From Pseudorhodoferax aquiterrae (GTDB lineage: Bacteria > Pseudomonadota > Gammaproteobacteria > Burkholderiales > Burkholderiaceae_C): a stretch of 64,000 nt of DNA. Location of the stretch: NCBI RefSeq assembly GCF_014652235.1, contig NZ_BMYK01000001.1, positions 1-64,000 of the forward strand, written 5' to 3'. The notes under the pieces are model-generated. The model worked only from the letters and a program-made list of their open reading frames with translations. It ran no database searches and had not been told where the DNA came from. A program made the position numbers and the translations under genes. Shown in pieces: positions 32,057 through 40,626 of this stretch (its first letter is position 1; every line of letters begins with the position of its first letter).

Positions 32057-33043
32057 ATGGCATCGAAGAACGTTCACCTTTCCCGCCGCGCGCTCGGCAT
32101 CGCCGCCACGGCGCTGCTGGCCGGCGCCGCGCTGCCGGTCCAGGCGCAGGACGCCTACCCGAACAAGGCCATCCGCATCATCGTGCCCAACCCGCCCGGC
32201 GGCACCTCCGACGTGCTGGCGCGCCTGATCGGCAAGGAGCTCGGCGAGACGCTCAAGCAGCCCGTGATCGTGGAGAACAAGGCGGGCGGCAACGGCCACA
32301 TCGGCGCGTCCTTCGTGGCCAAGTCCGCGCCCGACGGCTACACGCTGCTGCTGATGGACATGAGCAACGCCACCATCGGCCCCAGCGTCGCCCAGCTCAA
32401 CTACAACCCGCTCAAGGAGCTGACGCCCGTCACCATGCCGGCCTACTCGCCGCACCTGCTGGTGGTGCGCCAGGACCTGCCGGTCAGGAACATCGACGAA
32501 CTGGCCGCGTACGCGAGGAAGTCGGGCAAGCCCGTCAGCTTCGGCACGCCGCTGGCGTCCATCAGCCAGCTGGCCGGCATTCTGCTGGCGCAGAACAAGG
32601 GCTTCGAGTTCAACGTGATCGGCTACAAGGGCGGCGCCCAGGCGCTCGCGGACCTGGCCGGCGGGCAGATCGACAGCGCCATGGCCAGCGTGCTGGCCAC
32701 CAACCCGCTGGTGCAGGGCGGCAAGATCAAGGCCATCGCGGTCACCAGCGCCAAGCCCTTCGCGGCCACGCCGGGCGTGCCCACGGTGGCCTCGCAGATC
32801 CCGGACTTCGTGACCGGTTCCTGGCAGGGCCTGCTGGCGCCCGCCGGCACGCCGCCGGCCGTGCTCGACAAGCTGCAGGCCACGGTCCAGCAGATCGTGG
32901 CGCGGCCCGACGTGGCCAAGCGCCTGGCCGAGCTGGGCTCGGAGCCCTCGGACATGAGCCGCCAGAAGATGGCCGAGTGGATGCAGGCGGAAACCGTGCG
33001 CTGGGCCAAGGTGGTCAAGGACAACAACATCAAGGCCGAGTAG
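32057..33043 (+). CDS. Bug-family (TctC-like) periplasmic solute receptor
   Basis: 328 residues. A twin-Arg-like signal region (LSRRALGIAATALLAG, cleavage near VQAQ ~30) is followed by Bug blocks YPNKAIRIIVP, PPGGTSD, VIVENKAGG, DGYTLLL and GYKGGAQAL. It is third gene of the GntR-controlled operon, 27 bp after the dehydrogenase, and presumably binds the acid that the operon degrades. CCGGAGACAGC precedes the ATG. Confidence 0.93.
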   Translation: MASKNVHLSRRALGIAATALLAGAALPVQAQDAYPNKAIRIIVPNPPGGTSDVLARLIGKELGETLKQPVIVENKAGGNGHIGASFVAKSAPDGYTLLLMDMSNATIGPSVAQLNYNPLKELTPVTMPAYSPHLLVVRQDLPVRNIDELAAYARKSGKPVSFGTPLASISQLAGILLAQNKGFEFNVIGYKGGAQALADLAGGQIDSAMASVLATNPLVQGGKIKAIAVTSAKPFAATPGVPTVASQIPDFVTGSWQGLLAPAGTPPAVLDKLQATVQQIVARPDVAKRLAELGSEPSDMSRQKMAEWMQAETVRWAKVVKDNNIKAE

Positions 33044-33119
33044 GGCGCAGCCGCCCGGCGACGCGCGTGCACGGCGGCCGCTGACGCGCGCACCGGTGGG
33101 CCCTGCTTAGCATGCGGCC

Positions 33120-33683
33120 ATGCCAGCGGCTGCCGCGCTCGATTTCCAGGGCTCTTCCGTCGACCTCGCCCGCGCCCTGATCGGAGCGGTGCTGCTCGTC
33201 GACGGCGTGGGTGGCCGCATCGTGGAGACCGAGGCCTACGACGCGGAAGACCCGGCCTCGCACAGCCACCGCGGGCCCGATCCGCGCAACGCCAGCATGT
33301 TCGGCCCGCCCGGCCATGCCTACGTGTACCGCTCCTACGGCATCCACTGGTGCCTGAACCTGGTCTGCCGCGAGGCCGGCCACGGTGCCGGCGTGCTGGT
33401 CCGCGCGATCGAGCCCACTCAGGGCCTGGAGCGCATGCGCGCGCGCCGCGGGCCGGTGGCCGACCTGCTGCTGTGCGCCGGCCCCGGCCGTGTGGGGCAG
33501 GCGCTGGGCATCACGCGCGCGCACGACGGTCTGCCGCTGGACCGCCCGCCCTTCGCACTGCAGCCCGCACCGCGGCCGGTGGAGGTGGTGGCCGGCCCGC
33601 GCATCGGCATCTCCAAGGCGCAGGAGATGCCCTGGCGCTTCGGGCTGAAGGGTTCGCGCTTCGTGAGCCGGCGCTTCCCATGA
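33120..33683 (+). CDS. DNA-3-methyladenine glycosylase (AAG/MPG family)
   Basis: 187 residues, normal for bacterial AAG proteins. The catalytic ETEAY block is at 36-40, followed by HSHRG and the DNA-intercalating YVYRSYG region (68-74, with HWCLN). It excises alkylated and deaminated purines in base-excision repair. The stop overlaps the DUF72 start by 4 bp. Confidence 0.95.
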   Translation: MPAAAALDFQGSSVDLARALIGAVLLVDGVGGRIVETEAYDAEDPASHSHRGPDPRNASMFGPPGHAYVYRSYGIHWCLNLVCREAGHGAGVLVRAIEPTQGLERMRARRGPVADLLLCAGPGRVGQALGITRAHDGLPLDRPPFALQPAPRPVEVVAGPRIGISKAQEMPWRFGLKGSRFVSRRFP

Positions 33684-34438
33684 AACCGCAGACGCTGCGC
33701 ATCGGTACGGCGGGCTGGAGCATTCCGCGCGCAGTGGCCGAGCGCTTCGCCGGCGAGGGCAGCCACCTGGCCCGCTACGCCCGGGTGTTCGGCAGTGCAG
33801 AGATCAACACCTCCTTCTACCGCAGCCACCGGCCCGAGGTCTATGCGCGCTGGGCCGCGCAGACGCCGCCGGGCTTTCGTTTCGCCGTGAAATTGCCGCG
33901 CGCCATCACGCACGAAGGGCGGCTGCGCGCTGCGCGGGCGCCGCTGGAACGCTTTCTCGCCGAGGTGGCGGGCCTGGGCGACCGCCTGGGCGTGCTGCTG
34001 GTGCAGCTGCCGCCCTCGCTGGCGTTCGAGGCCCGGCCCGTGGGCACGTTCTTCCGGCTCCTGGCACGCCTGTTCGACGGCCCGGTCGTCTGCGAGCCGC
34101 GCCACGCGAGCTGGTTCGAGGCCACGGCCGACCGCGCGCTGGTGCGCTGGCGCGTCGGCCGGGTTGCGGCCGATCCGGCGCGCTGGCCGGCGGCCGCCGT
34201 GCCCGGCGGCTGGCTGGGGCCGGCGGGTGACGGCGCGGGCGCCGTGCTGTACCACCGCTGGCACGGATCGCCGCGCATGTACTGGTCGGCCTATGGCGAG
34301 GACTGGCTGCAGGCCCGGGCGGCCGAACTGGCGCACTGGCCTGCGGGCGCCCAGCGCTGGTGCATCTTCGACAACACGGCATCGGGCGCGGCGGCGTCCG
34401 ATGCGCTGCGCCTGCAGGCCTTGGCGGGCGGAGCATGA
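33680..34438 (+). CDS. DUF72 (YecE-like) protein
   Basis: 252 residues with DUF72 hallmarks: [10 protein letters not shown] at the N-terminus, [38 protein letters not shown] and a C-terminal [16 protein letters not shown]. The family has a TIM-barrel fold and an unsettled role, often linked to DNA repair or Fe-S contexts by neighbourhood. The start overlaps the glycosylase stop (ATGA) and the stop overlaps the next gene (ATGA), so the three genes are coupled. Confidence 0.93.
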   Translation: MKPQTLRIGTAGWSIPRAVAERFAGEGSHLARYARVFGSAEINTSFYRSHRPEVYARWAAQTPPGFRFAVKLPRAITHEGRLRAARAPLERFLAEVAGLGDRLGVLLVQLPPSLAFEARPVGTFFRLLARLFDGPVVCEPRHASWFEATADRALVRWRVGRVAADPARWPAAAVPGGWLGPAGDGAGAVLYHRWHGSPRMYWSAYGEDWLQARAAELAHWPAGAQRWCIFDNTASGAAASDALRLQALAGGA

Positions 34439-34719
34439 CGGACGCCGCGGTCGAGCGCTGCATCCTGGGCCTGCTGGCCGCCCGCAGGCCCGGTGCCACG
34501 GTCTGCCCTTCCGAGGTGGCCCGCACGCTGGCGCCCGAGGGGGCGCGCTGGCGCGGCCTGATGCCGCAGGTGCGTGGAGTGGCGCAGCAGCTGGCGCAGG
34601 CGGGTCGGCTGCGCGTGACGCGCGGCGGTGTGCCCGTGGACGCGACGGCGCCCGGCGGCCCCATCCGCCTGGGTCTGCCCACCACGGACGGCGTGGCGGC
34701 TGACGGCCTGCGGCGGTGA
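34435..34719 (+). CDS. DUF3253-family protein
   Basis: 94 residues with a winged-helix-like layout and the family motif ILGLLAARRPGATVCPSEVAR near the N-terminus. It probably binds nucleic acid but is functionally uncharacterised. Translationally coupled (ATGA) to the DUF72 gene, it ends the glycosylase-DUF72-DUF3253 unit. Confidence 0.88.
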   Translation: MTDAAVERCILGLLAARRPGATVCPSEVARTLAPEGARWRGLMPQVRGVAQQLAQAGRLRVTRGGVPVDATAPGGPIRLGLPTTDGVAADGLRR

Positions 34720-34809
34720 CGCCCCGCAGCCGCCGCGCCGGCCTGTGTGTCGAATGGACTGGTGCGCAGATGGCCCGCCGGGCCGGCCACGCACACCACG
34801 GAGAAGCCC

Positions 34810-35214
34810 ATGGAGCCGAATGTCGATGCCCGCGTGGCCACGCCGGTCGCTGCGCCGCCGCAGCCGGAGAAGATGGTGGCCGTGCAGTTGGAACTCTCGC
34901 AGGCCGAGGCCGAGCAGCTGCGCGCATTGGGCGGCAGTGCCTGGGTGTGCGCCCGGCTGGCGGAAGCCGACGGCAGGCCCGCCGGCGCGCGCGAGCCTTC
35001 CGACAGCGACTACCTCGTGGGCCTGGCCCAGGCGCTGTTTCCGCTGCCGGTGTCCGGCAGCGCGGTGCGTCTCGTCGACGTGCTGCGCAAGCAGGGCATG
35101 GTGGAGGCGGCCGTGACCTATGACGACGGCCGCGGCGAAGGCGACCGCGCCATCGTCGTCGACATCACCTCGCTCGGCCGGGCCGAGATCGAGCGGCTGC
35201 GCCGCATGCGGTGA
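34810..35214 (+). CDS. Hypothetical protein, unknown function
   Basis: 134 residues from the ATG at 34810, which has GGAGAAG just upstream; a longer start at 34747 lacks a ribosome-binding site. The protein is acidic, with predicted helices at ~20-50 and a mixed alpha/beta second half (~70-134). There is no signal peptide or transmembrane segment. I do not recognise the family. It follows the DUF3253 gene by 90 bp and is convergent with a Bug gene. Confidence 0.65.
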   Translation: MEPNVDARVATPVAAPPQPEKMVAVQLELSQAEAEQLRALGGSAWVCARLAEADGRPAGAREPSDSDYLVGLAQALFPLPVSGSAVRLVDVLRKQGMVEAAVTYDDGRGEGDRAIVVDITSLGRAEIERLRRMR

Positions 35215-35229
35215 CCGCGTGCCGCGGGC

Positions 35230-36225
35230 TCAGCTGCCCGCGATGCCCTTGTCCTTGATCAGCTTGCCCCATTGCTGGTCGTCGCTGCGGATGCGCGCGG
35301 CCGTGTCGGCCGGCGACTGCCAGGCGGCGAAGGTGCCGGCGTTCTTGAGCTTGTCCTGCACCGTGGGATCGGCCAGGGCGTGCCTGAGCGCGTCGTTGAG
35401 CGTCTTGACCACGGCCGCGGGCGTGCCGGCCGGCGCCAGCAGGCCGCCCCAGGAGACGGCCGAGAAGCCCGGGAAGCCCTGCTCGGCCACCGTCTTCACG
35501 TCGGGCAGGAAGGGCACGCGCTGCGGCGAGCCGACCGCGATGGCGCGCAGCTTGCCGGCCTGGATGTGCGGCAGCGCCGCGACCATGTCGGCGTACATCA
35601 CGGGCACCTGGCCGCCCAGCAGGTCGGTGATGGCCGGCACGCCGCCCTTGTAGGGCACGTGCGTCATGTCGAAGCCGCCCTGGATCTTGAGCAGCTCCAT
35701 GGTCAGGTGGCCGAAGCTGCCCTGGCCCGAGCTCGTGTAGTTGAGCGGCGGCTTGCTGGCCTTGGCCTTGGCGATGAGGTCGGGCAGCGTGTGCACGTCC
35801 GGCAGCTTGCCGGGATTCACAACGACCACGATGGGCAGGTCGTAGGTCGTGCCCACGGCCGTGAAGTCCTTGTGGATGTCGAACTTGACGGACGGGTACA
35901 GGTGCGGTGCCAGCAGCGTGGGCGTGGCCAGCATCATGAGGCTGTGGCCGTCGGCCGGCATGCGCGCCACGGCGGCGGCGGCGATGGAGCCCGAGGCACC
36001 GGGCCGGTTCTCCACGATGACGGTCTGCTGGAGGATCTCGCCCATCTTCTGGCCCACGATGCGCGAGGCCGTGTCGGTCGGCCCGCCGGGCGGGAAGGGC
36101 ACGTAGAGCGTGATGAGCTTGCTCGGAAAGCCCTGGGCGTGGCCGGCCAGCGGCGCCAGGGCGGCGCCCAGGGCCAGGGCCGTGAGGCTGCGGCGGGTGA
36201 GGGGGGTGCGGTGCAGATCGGTCAT
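35230..36225 (-). CDS. Bug-family (TctC-like) periplasmic solute receptor
   Basis: 331 residues. A twin-Arg-like signal peptide (LTRRSLTALALGAALAPLAG, cleavage near HAQG ~32) precedes Bug blocks LITLYVPFPPGGPTD, VIVENRPGASG, HVPYKGGVPAI and LLGGQVPVMYAD. It lies 33 bp downstream of a CoA transferase and is last gene of the dicarboxyl-CoA-type beta-oxidation run. It likely binds the (di)carboxylic acid that enters this pathway. Confidence 0.93.
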   Translation of the reverse strand: MTDLHRTPLTRRSLTALALGAALAPLAGHAQGFPSKLITLYVPFPPGGPTDTASRIVGQKMGEILQQTVIVENRPGASGSIAAAAVARMPADGHSLMMLATPTLLAPHLYPSVKFDIHKDFTAVGTTYDLPIVVVVNPGKLPDVHTLPDLIAKAKASKPPLNYTSSGQGSFGHLTMELLKIQGGFDMTHVPYKGGVPAITDLLGGQVPVMYADMVAALPHIQAGKLRAIAVGSPQRVPFLPDVKTVAEQGFPGFSAVSWGGLLAPAGTPAAVVKTLNDALRHALADPTVQDKLKNAGTFAAWQSPADTAARIRSDDQQWGKLIKDKGIAGS

Positions 36226-36258
36226 GCGGGGAAAAACGGGTCGAAGAGGGAAGCTGGC

Positions 36259-37422
36259 TCAGCCGAGCCAGTCGCGCAGCACGCTGTCGCGGTCGGCGCC
36301 GAGCTGCGGCGGCGGGCGGCGCACGGGCAGGCGCTCGCCGTCGATGCGGTAGGGCGGGGCCAGCACCTGGGTGGTGCCGGCCACGGGGTGCGGCTGCTCC
36401 GTCACCAGGCCGCCTTCCCGGGTGCGCTGCGAGGTCAGCGCCTCGTGCAGGCCCAGCACCTCGCCGCACGGAATGCCGGCCTTGCTCATGGCGGCGATCA
36501 GCTGGTCGCGCGGGCGGCTGCCGATCTCCTTGTAGAGCTCGGGCAGCAGTGCGGCGCGGTTCTGGCCGCGGCCCAGGTTGGTCTTGAAGCGCTCGTCGGC
36601 CGCGAGGTCGGGGCGCTGCAGCGCGTCGACGCACAGGCGCTCGAACTGGGCGTTGTTGCCCACGCTGATGATGACCGGGCCATCGGCCGCGTCGAACACG
36701 CCGTAGGGCACGATGGACGGATGGGCGTTGCCGTACTTGGGCGGGTCTTCGCCCAGGTGCAGGGCCTCCAGGCCGCTGTAGGCCGTGATCATGAGGCCGC
36801 AGTCGTACAGCGCCATCTCCACATGGCGGCCGGTGCCGGTCTTCTCGCGCTGGTAGAGCGCGGCCAGCACGGCCTGGGCGCTGGCCATGCCGGTCATGAG
36901 GTCGACCGCGGCGATGCCGAACTTGAGCGGGCCCTGGCCCTCCTCGCCGTTCATGGCCATGATGCCGGCCTGGCCCTGGATCACGAGGTCGTAGCCCGGG
37001 CGCTTGGCCTCGGGGCCGCCGCGGTTGTAGCCCGTCACCGAGACATAGACCAGGCGCGGGTTGATGGCGCGCAGCTGCTCGTAGCCCAGGCCCATCTTCT
37101 CCATGCCGCCGGTCTTGAAGTTCTGCACCAGCACGTCGGCCTTGGCCACCAGCTGGCGCGCCATGTCCTGGCCCTCGGGCGTGGCCAGGTCCAGCGCGAT
37201 GGACCGCTTGTTGCGGTTCATGCTGTTGAAGTAGGTGGTCTCGGTCTTGCCGACGCGGATGCCCCAGTCGCGCGTGTCGTCGCCGCGCTGGGGATGCTCG
37301 ATCTTGACGACGTCGGCGCCGAAATCGCCGAGCACCTGGGCGCACAGCGGCCCGGCCAGCACGCGCGAGAAATCGAGCACGCGCACGCCGGCCAGCGGCA
37401 GTCCAGGGGAAGTTGCGGTCAT
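36259..37422 (-). CDS. CaiB/BaiF-family (class III) CoA transferase
   Basis: 387 residues. It starts VRVLDFSRVLAGP and has catalytic D174 (GIAAVDLMTGM) and the GRHVEMALYD block. In this cluster it would activate the incoming acid by CoA transfer, replacing the ATP-dependent ligase (PimA) of the classical pimeloyl-CoA pathway. The ATG at 37422 was chosen over upstream extensions because it matches the family N-terminus. It lies between the enoyl-CoA hydratase-like gene (49 bp) and the Bug gene (33 bp). Confidence 0.93.
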   Translation of the reverse strand: MTATSPGLPLAGVRVLDFSRVLAGPLCAQVLGDFGADVVKIEHPQRGDDTRDWGIRVGKTETTYFNSMNRNKRSIALDLATPEGQDMARQLVAKADVLVQNFKTGGMEKMGLGYEQLRAINPRLVYVSVTGYNRGGPEAKRPGYDLVIQGQAGIMAMNGEEGQGPLKFGIAAVDLMTGMASAQAVLAALYQREKTGTGRHVEMALYDCGLMITAYSGLEALHLGEDPPKYGNAHPSIVPYGVFDAADGPVIISVGNNAQFERLCVDALQRPDLAADERFKTNLGRGQNRAALLPELYKEIGSRPRDQLIAAMSKAGIPCGEVLGLHEALTSQRTREGGLVTEQPHPVAGTTQVLAPPYRIDGERLPVRRPPPQLGADRDSVLRDWLG

Positions 37423-37471
37423 GGAATCAGTCTCCGTTCGTTGTGGATGCGCGATTGTCGGTGCCGGCCCG

Positions 37472-38269
37472 TCAACGCCGGCGCAGCGCGGTGAAGTCCG
37501 CTTGGCGCTTGCCCAGGAAGGCGCCGATGCCCTCCTGCGCCTCGTCGTCGCCCTGGCTCTCGACCATGGACGCGGCTTCCAGTTCCAGCTGCTCGTCCAG
37601 CGTGCGCGCGTGGGCGCCGCGGCACAGCGCCTTGATGCGCGCGCTGGCGCGGGCCGGGCCTTCGGCCAGCTGCGCGCCGAGCGCGATGGCCGCGGCTTCG
37701 GCCTGGCCTGCGTCGACCAGGCGGTTGACGGCGCCCAGCGCATGCAGGCGTTCGGCCGTGACGCGCTCGCCAGTCAAGCACAGCTCGGTCAGCAGCTGGC
37801 GCGAGACGAACTCCGCGAGGAACGCCGTCAGGCCGCCATCGGGCGTGAGGCCGACCTTGATGTAGGTGGCGCTGAAGAAGGCATCACGCGCGGACACCAG
37901 CATGTCGCAGGCCAGCGCCACCGACAGGCCGGCGCCCGCCGCGCCGCCTTCGACGGCCGCGATCACGGGCTTGGAACTGTCGCGCAAGCGGCGCACGAAG
38001 CCGTGCAGCAGCTCCAGCCGCGCGCGGCGCTCGGCCGGCGCCATGTCGCGGCGCGTGATGAGCTGGTTCAGGTTGCCGCCCGCGCAGAAGAACTTGCCCG
38101 CGCCGGTCAGCACCACGGCGCCGATGGTGGGGTCGGCCTCGGCATCGGCCAGCGCTTGCGTCGCCGCCGTGTAGAACTCGGCCGAGAGCGCATTGCGCGC
38201 GGCCGGGTTGTTGTTGACGAGAACCAGCACGGCGCCTTCGCGGCGCGTGAGCAGGGCGTCCGTCGTCAT
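37472..38269 (-). CDS. Enoyl-CoA hydratase/isomerase-family protein (PaaG-like active site)
   Basis: 265 residues with a crotonase fold. The oxyanion-hole blocks FCAGGNL and GGAAGAGLSVALACD are present. The first hydratase Glu is replaced by S116 and the second position is D144 (GLTPDGG). A single Asp with no Glu pair is the pattern of PaaG-type isomerases, so isomerisation rather than hydration is likely. The stop of the upstream acyl-CoA dehydrogenase overlaps its start by 4 bp. Confidence 0.9.
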   Translation of the reverse strand: MTTDALLTRREGAVLVLVNNNPAARNALSAEFYTAATQALADAEADPTIGAVVLTGAGKFFCAGGNLNQLITRRDMAPAERRARLELLHGFVRRLRDSSKPVIAAVEGGAAGAGLSVALACDMLVSARDAFFSATYIKVGLTPDGGLTAFLAEFVSRQLLTELCLTGERVTAERLHALGAVNRLVDAGQAEAAAIALGAQLAEGPARASARIKALCRGAHARTLDEQLELEAASMVESQGDDEAQEGIGAFLGKRQADFTALRRR

Positions 38270-39405
38270 GCGGCCTCCCGTCCCAGATCGATGTAGCGCT
38301 GCAGGTGGAAGTCTTCGTCGCCGAGCTGGTGGTCGATCATCACGAGGCGCTTGGCGTAGTGGGCCAGCGGCAGCTCCCAGGTCATGCCGATGCCGCCGTG
38401 CAGCTGGATGGCTTCCTCGGCCACGCGCGTGCCGATCTTGCCCACGCTGAACTTGGCGGCCGACAGCGCCCGCTCGCGCGCGATGCGGTCGTCGCCGTCG
38501 ATGGCGGCGGCCGCGTTGATGACGGCCGAGCGCGCCTGTTCGACCTCGATCAGCAGGTCGGCCATGCGGTGCTGCAGGGCCTGGAAGCTGCCGATGGGCA
38601 CGCCGAACTGCTTGCGCGTGCGCAGGTACTCCAGCGTGTCGCGCTTGGCCACTTCCATCGCGCCCAGCGACTCGGCCGCCAGCGCCAGCAGGCCCCAGCC
38701 CGTGGCGTGCTCCAGCACATCCGCGCCTGCGCCCTCGGCGCCCAGCAGCGCGTCGGGGCCGACCTGCACGTTCTGCAGCGTGAGCTCGGCCGCGCGGCCA
38801 CCGTCGAACTTGGGATAGTCGCGGCGGGCGATGCCCTCGGCGTCGCCGGGCACCAGGAACAGCGAGATGCCTTGGGCATCGCCCACGGCGCCCGCTGTGC
38901 GCGCCGAGACCAGCAGCAGCCCGGCACGCTGGCCTTGCTGCACCACGGCCTTGGCGCCAATCAGCATCCAGCCGTTGGCATTCTTCTCGGCACGCGTGGC
39001 GACCAGCGTGGGTTCGTAGTGGCTGCTGGGTTCCTCGTGCGCCAGCGCGGCCACGGTGCTGCCGTCCACGAGGCCGGCGATAAGCGCCTGCTGCGCGGCG
39101 TTGCCGGCCTGCGCGATGGCGCGGCCGACCACGAGCGCACCCAGGAAGGGCTCGACCACGAGGCCCTTGCCCAGGCTCTCGAAGACCACGGCCACGTCGA
39201 AGCCGCCGCCGCCGAAGCCGCCCACGGATTCGGGGAACAGCGCCCCCAGCGCGCCGATCTCGGCCAGCTGGTTCCAGTGCTTGTCACTGCAACCTGCCTC
39301 GCTCCAGGCAATGTGGTCGCGCTCGACAAAGCCGTACTGCTCGGCCAGGTAGCGGTCCAGCGAGTCCGCCAGCATGCGGCGGTCTTCGGTGTGTGTGAAG
39401 TTCAT
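38266..39405 (-). CDS. pimD: Acyl-CoA dehydrogenase, PimD-like small subunit
   Basis: 379 residues with an acyl-CoA dehydrogenase fold and the C-terminal block GGIGMTWELPLAHYAKR. The usual C-terminal catalytic Glu (MCAD position, YEGT) is not there; the sequence reads VMIDHQLGD. A candidate alternative Glu lies in ALAAESLGAME. It resembles the small subunit of pimeloyl-CoA dehydrogenase and follows its large partner by 16 bp, suggesting a heteromeric enzyme with FAD. Confidence 0.85.
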   Translation of the reverse strand: MNFTHTEDRRMLADSLDRYLAEQYGFVERDHIAWSEAGCSDKHWNQLAEIGALGALFPESVGGFGGGGFDVAVVFESLGKGLVVEPFLGALVVGRAIAQAGNAAQQALIAGLVDGSTVAALAHEEPSSHYEPTLVATRAEKNANGWMLIGAKAVVQQGQRAGLLLVSARTAGAVGDAQGISLFLVPGDAEGIARRDYPKFDGGRAAELTLQNVQVGPDALLGAEGAGADVLEHATGWGLLALAAESLGAMEVAKRDTLEYLRTRKQFGVPIGSFQALQHRMADLLIEVEQARSAVINAAAAIDGDDRIARERALSAAKFSVGKIGTRVAEEAIQLHGGIGMTWELPLAHYAKRLVMIDHQLGDEDFHLQRYIDLGREAA

Positions 39406-39421
39406 GGTGTCGCTCCCCTGC

Positions 39422-40618
39422 TCAGAGCCCAAGAATCATCTTGGAGATGATGTTCTTCTGGATCTCGTTGGAGCCGCCGAAGATCGACAGCTTGCGGTAG
39501 TTGAAATAGGCCACGGCGGCCGTGGCGGCTGCCTCGGGGCCCAGCGGCGCCTCGCTGTAGCCCTCGAACTGCGCGGCCTCGATGTAGGGCGTGGCGTAGG
39601 GGCCCATGGCGCGGCGGATCAGCGAGAGCATCTCCTGGCGCAGTTCGGTGCCGCGGATCTTGAGCATGGAGCTTTCCGCGCCCGGCACGCCGCCACCGGC
39701 GACGGCCGCCAGCACGCGCAGGTTGGTGGTCTTCATGTTCTCCAGATCGATCTCGATCTTGGCCATGCGCGCGGCGAACAGCGGGTCCTGGTCCAGCGGC
39801 TTGCCGTTCTTGAGCACCTTGGCGGCGATGACCTTGAGCTTTTCCATGCCCGCGATGCAAAAGCCAACGCCGGCGATGCCGGTGCGCTCGTAGGTCAGCA
39901 GGTACTTGGCATAGGTCCAGCCCTTGTTCTCCTCGCCGACCAGGTTCTCCACGGGCACCTTCACGTCGGTGAAGAACACCTCGTTGACCTCGCGGTCGCC
40001 GTCCAGCGTGCGGATCGGGCGCAGCTCCACGCCGGGCGCCTTCATGTCCATGAGCAGGAAGCTGATGCCCGACTGGGCCTTGGCGTCGCGGTCGGTGCGC
40101 ACCAGGCTGAAGATCTTGTCGGCGTGCTGGCCCTGGGTGGTCCAGGTCTTCTGGCCGTTGACGATGTAGTGGTCGCCCTGGCGCACGGCCGTGGTCTTGA
40201 GCGAAGCCAGGTCCGAGCCCGCGCCGGGTTCGGAATAGCCCTGGCACCACCAGTCCTCGCCGGACAGGATGCGCGGCAGGTAGTAGTCCTTGTGCGCCTG
40301 GCTGCCGTACTTGATCAGCACCGGGCCCAGCATGCTCACGCCGAAGGGCACGATGCGCGGGCCGCCGGCCAGGCAGCACTCGGTGTCGAAGATGAACTTC
40401 TCGACCGCGGTGAAGCCCGGGCCGCCGTACTGCTTGGGCCAGTGGTAGGCCAGCCAGCCGCGCGATTGCAGGATGGCGTGCCACTCCTCCTGATCCTGCT
40501 TGGTCAGGCGCTGGCCGGCCTTGACCTTGTCGGCAATGCGCTGGGGCAGCTTGTCTTTCAGAAAGCTGCGCACCTCGTCGCGGAACGCGCGTTCCTCGGG
40601 CGTGAAGTTCAGGTCCAT
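39422..40618 (-). CDS. pimC: Acyl-CoA dehydrogenase, PimC-like large subunit
   Basis: 398 residues. It starts MDLNFTPEERAFRDEVR, with the FAD/substrate block QGYSEPGAGSDLASLKT (~126-142), GQKTWTTQGQ and a C-terminal GGSNEIQKNIISKMILGL. The YEGT-type Glu is replaced (FGGS), while E in TYERTGIAG could serve as base as in isovaleryl-CoA dehydrogenase. It closely resembles the large subunit of pimeloyl-CoA dehydrogenase. It lies 8 bp after the thiolase gene, in the same F-B-C-D order as the Rhodopseudomonas pim genes. Confidence 0.87.
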   Translation of the reverse strand: MDLNFTPEERAFRDEVRSFLKDKLPQRIADKVKAGQRLTKQDQEEWHAILQSRGWLAYHWPKQYGGPGFTAVEKFIFDTECCLAGGPRIVPFGVSMLGPVLIKYGSQAHKDYYLPRILSGEDWWCQGYSEPGAGSDLASLKTTAVRQGDHYIVNGQKTWTTQGQHADKIFSLVRTDRDAKAQSGISFLLMDMKAPGVELRPIRTLDGDREVNEVFFTDVKVPVENLVGEENKGWTYAKYLLTYERTGIAGVGFCIAGMEKLKVIAAKVLKNGKPLDQDPLFAARMAKIEIDLENMKTTNLRVLAAVAGGGVPGAESSMLKIRGTELRQEMLSLIRRAMGPYATPYIEAAQFEGYSEAPLGPEAAATAAVAYFNYRKLSIFGGSNEIQKNIISKMILGL

Positions 40619-40626
40619 GGTGTGGC

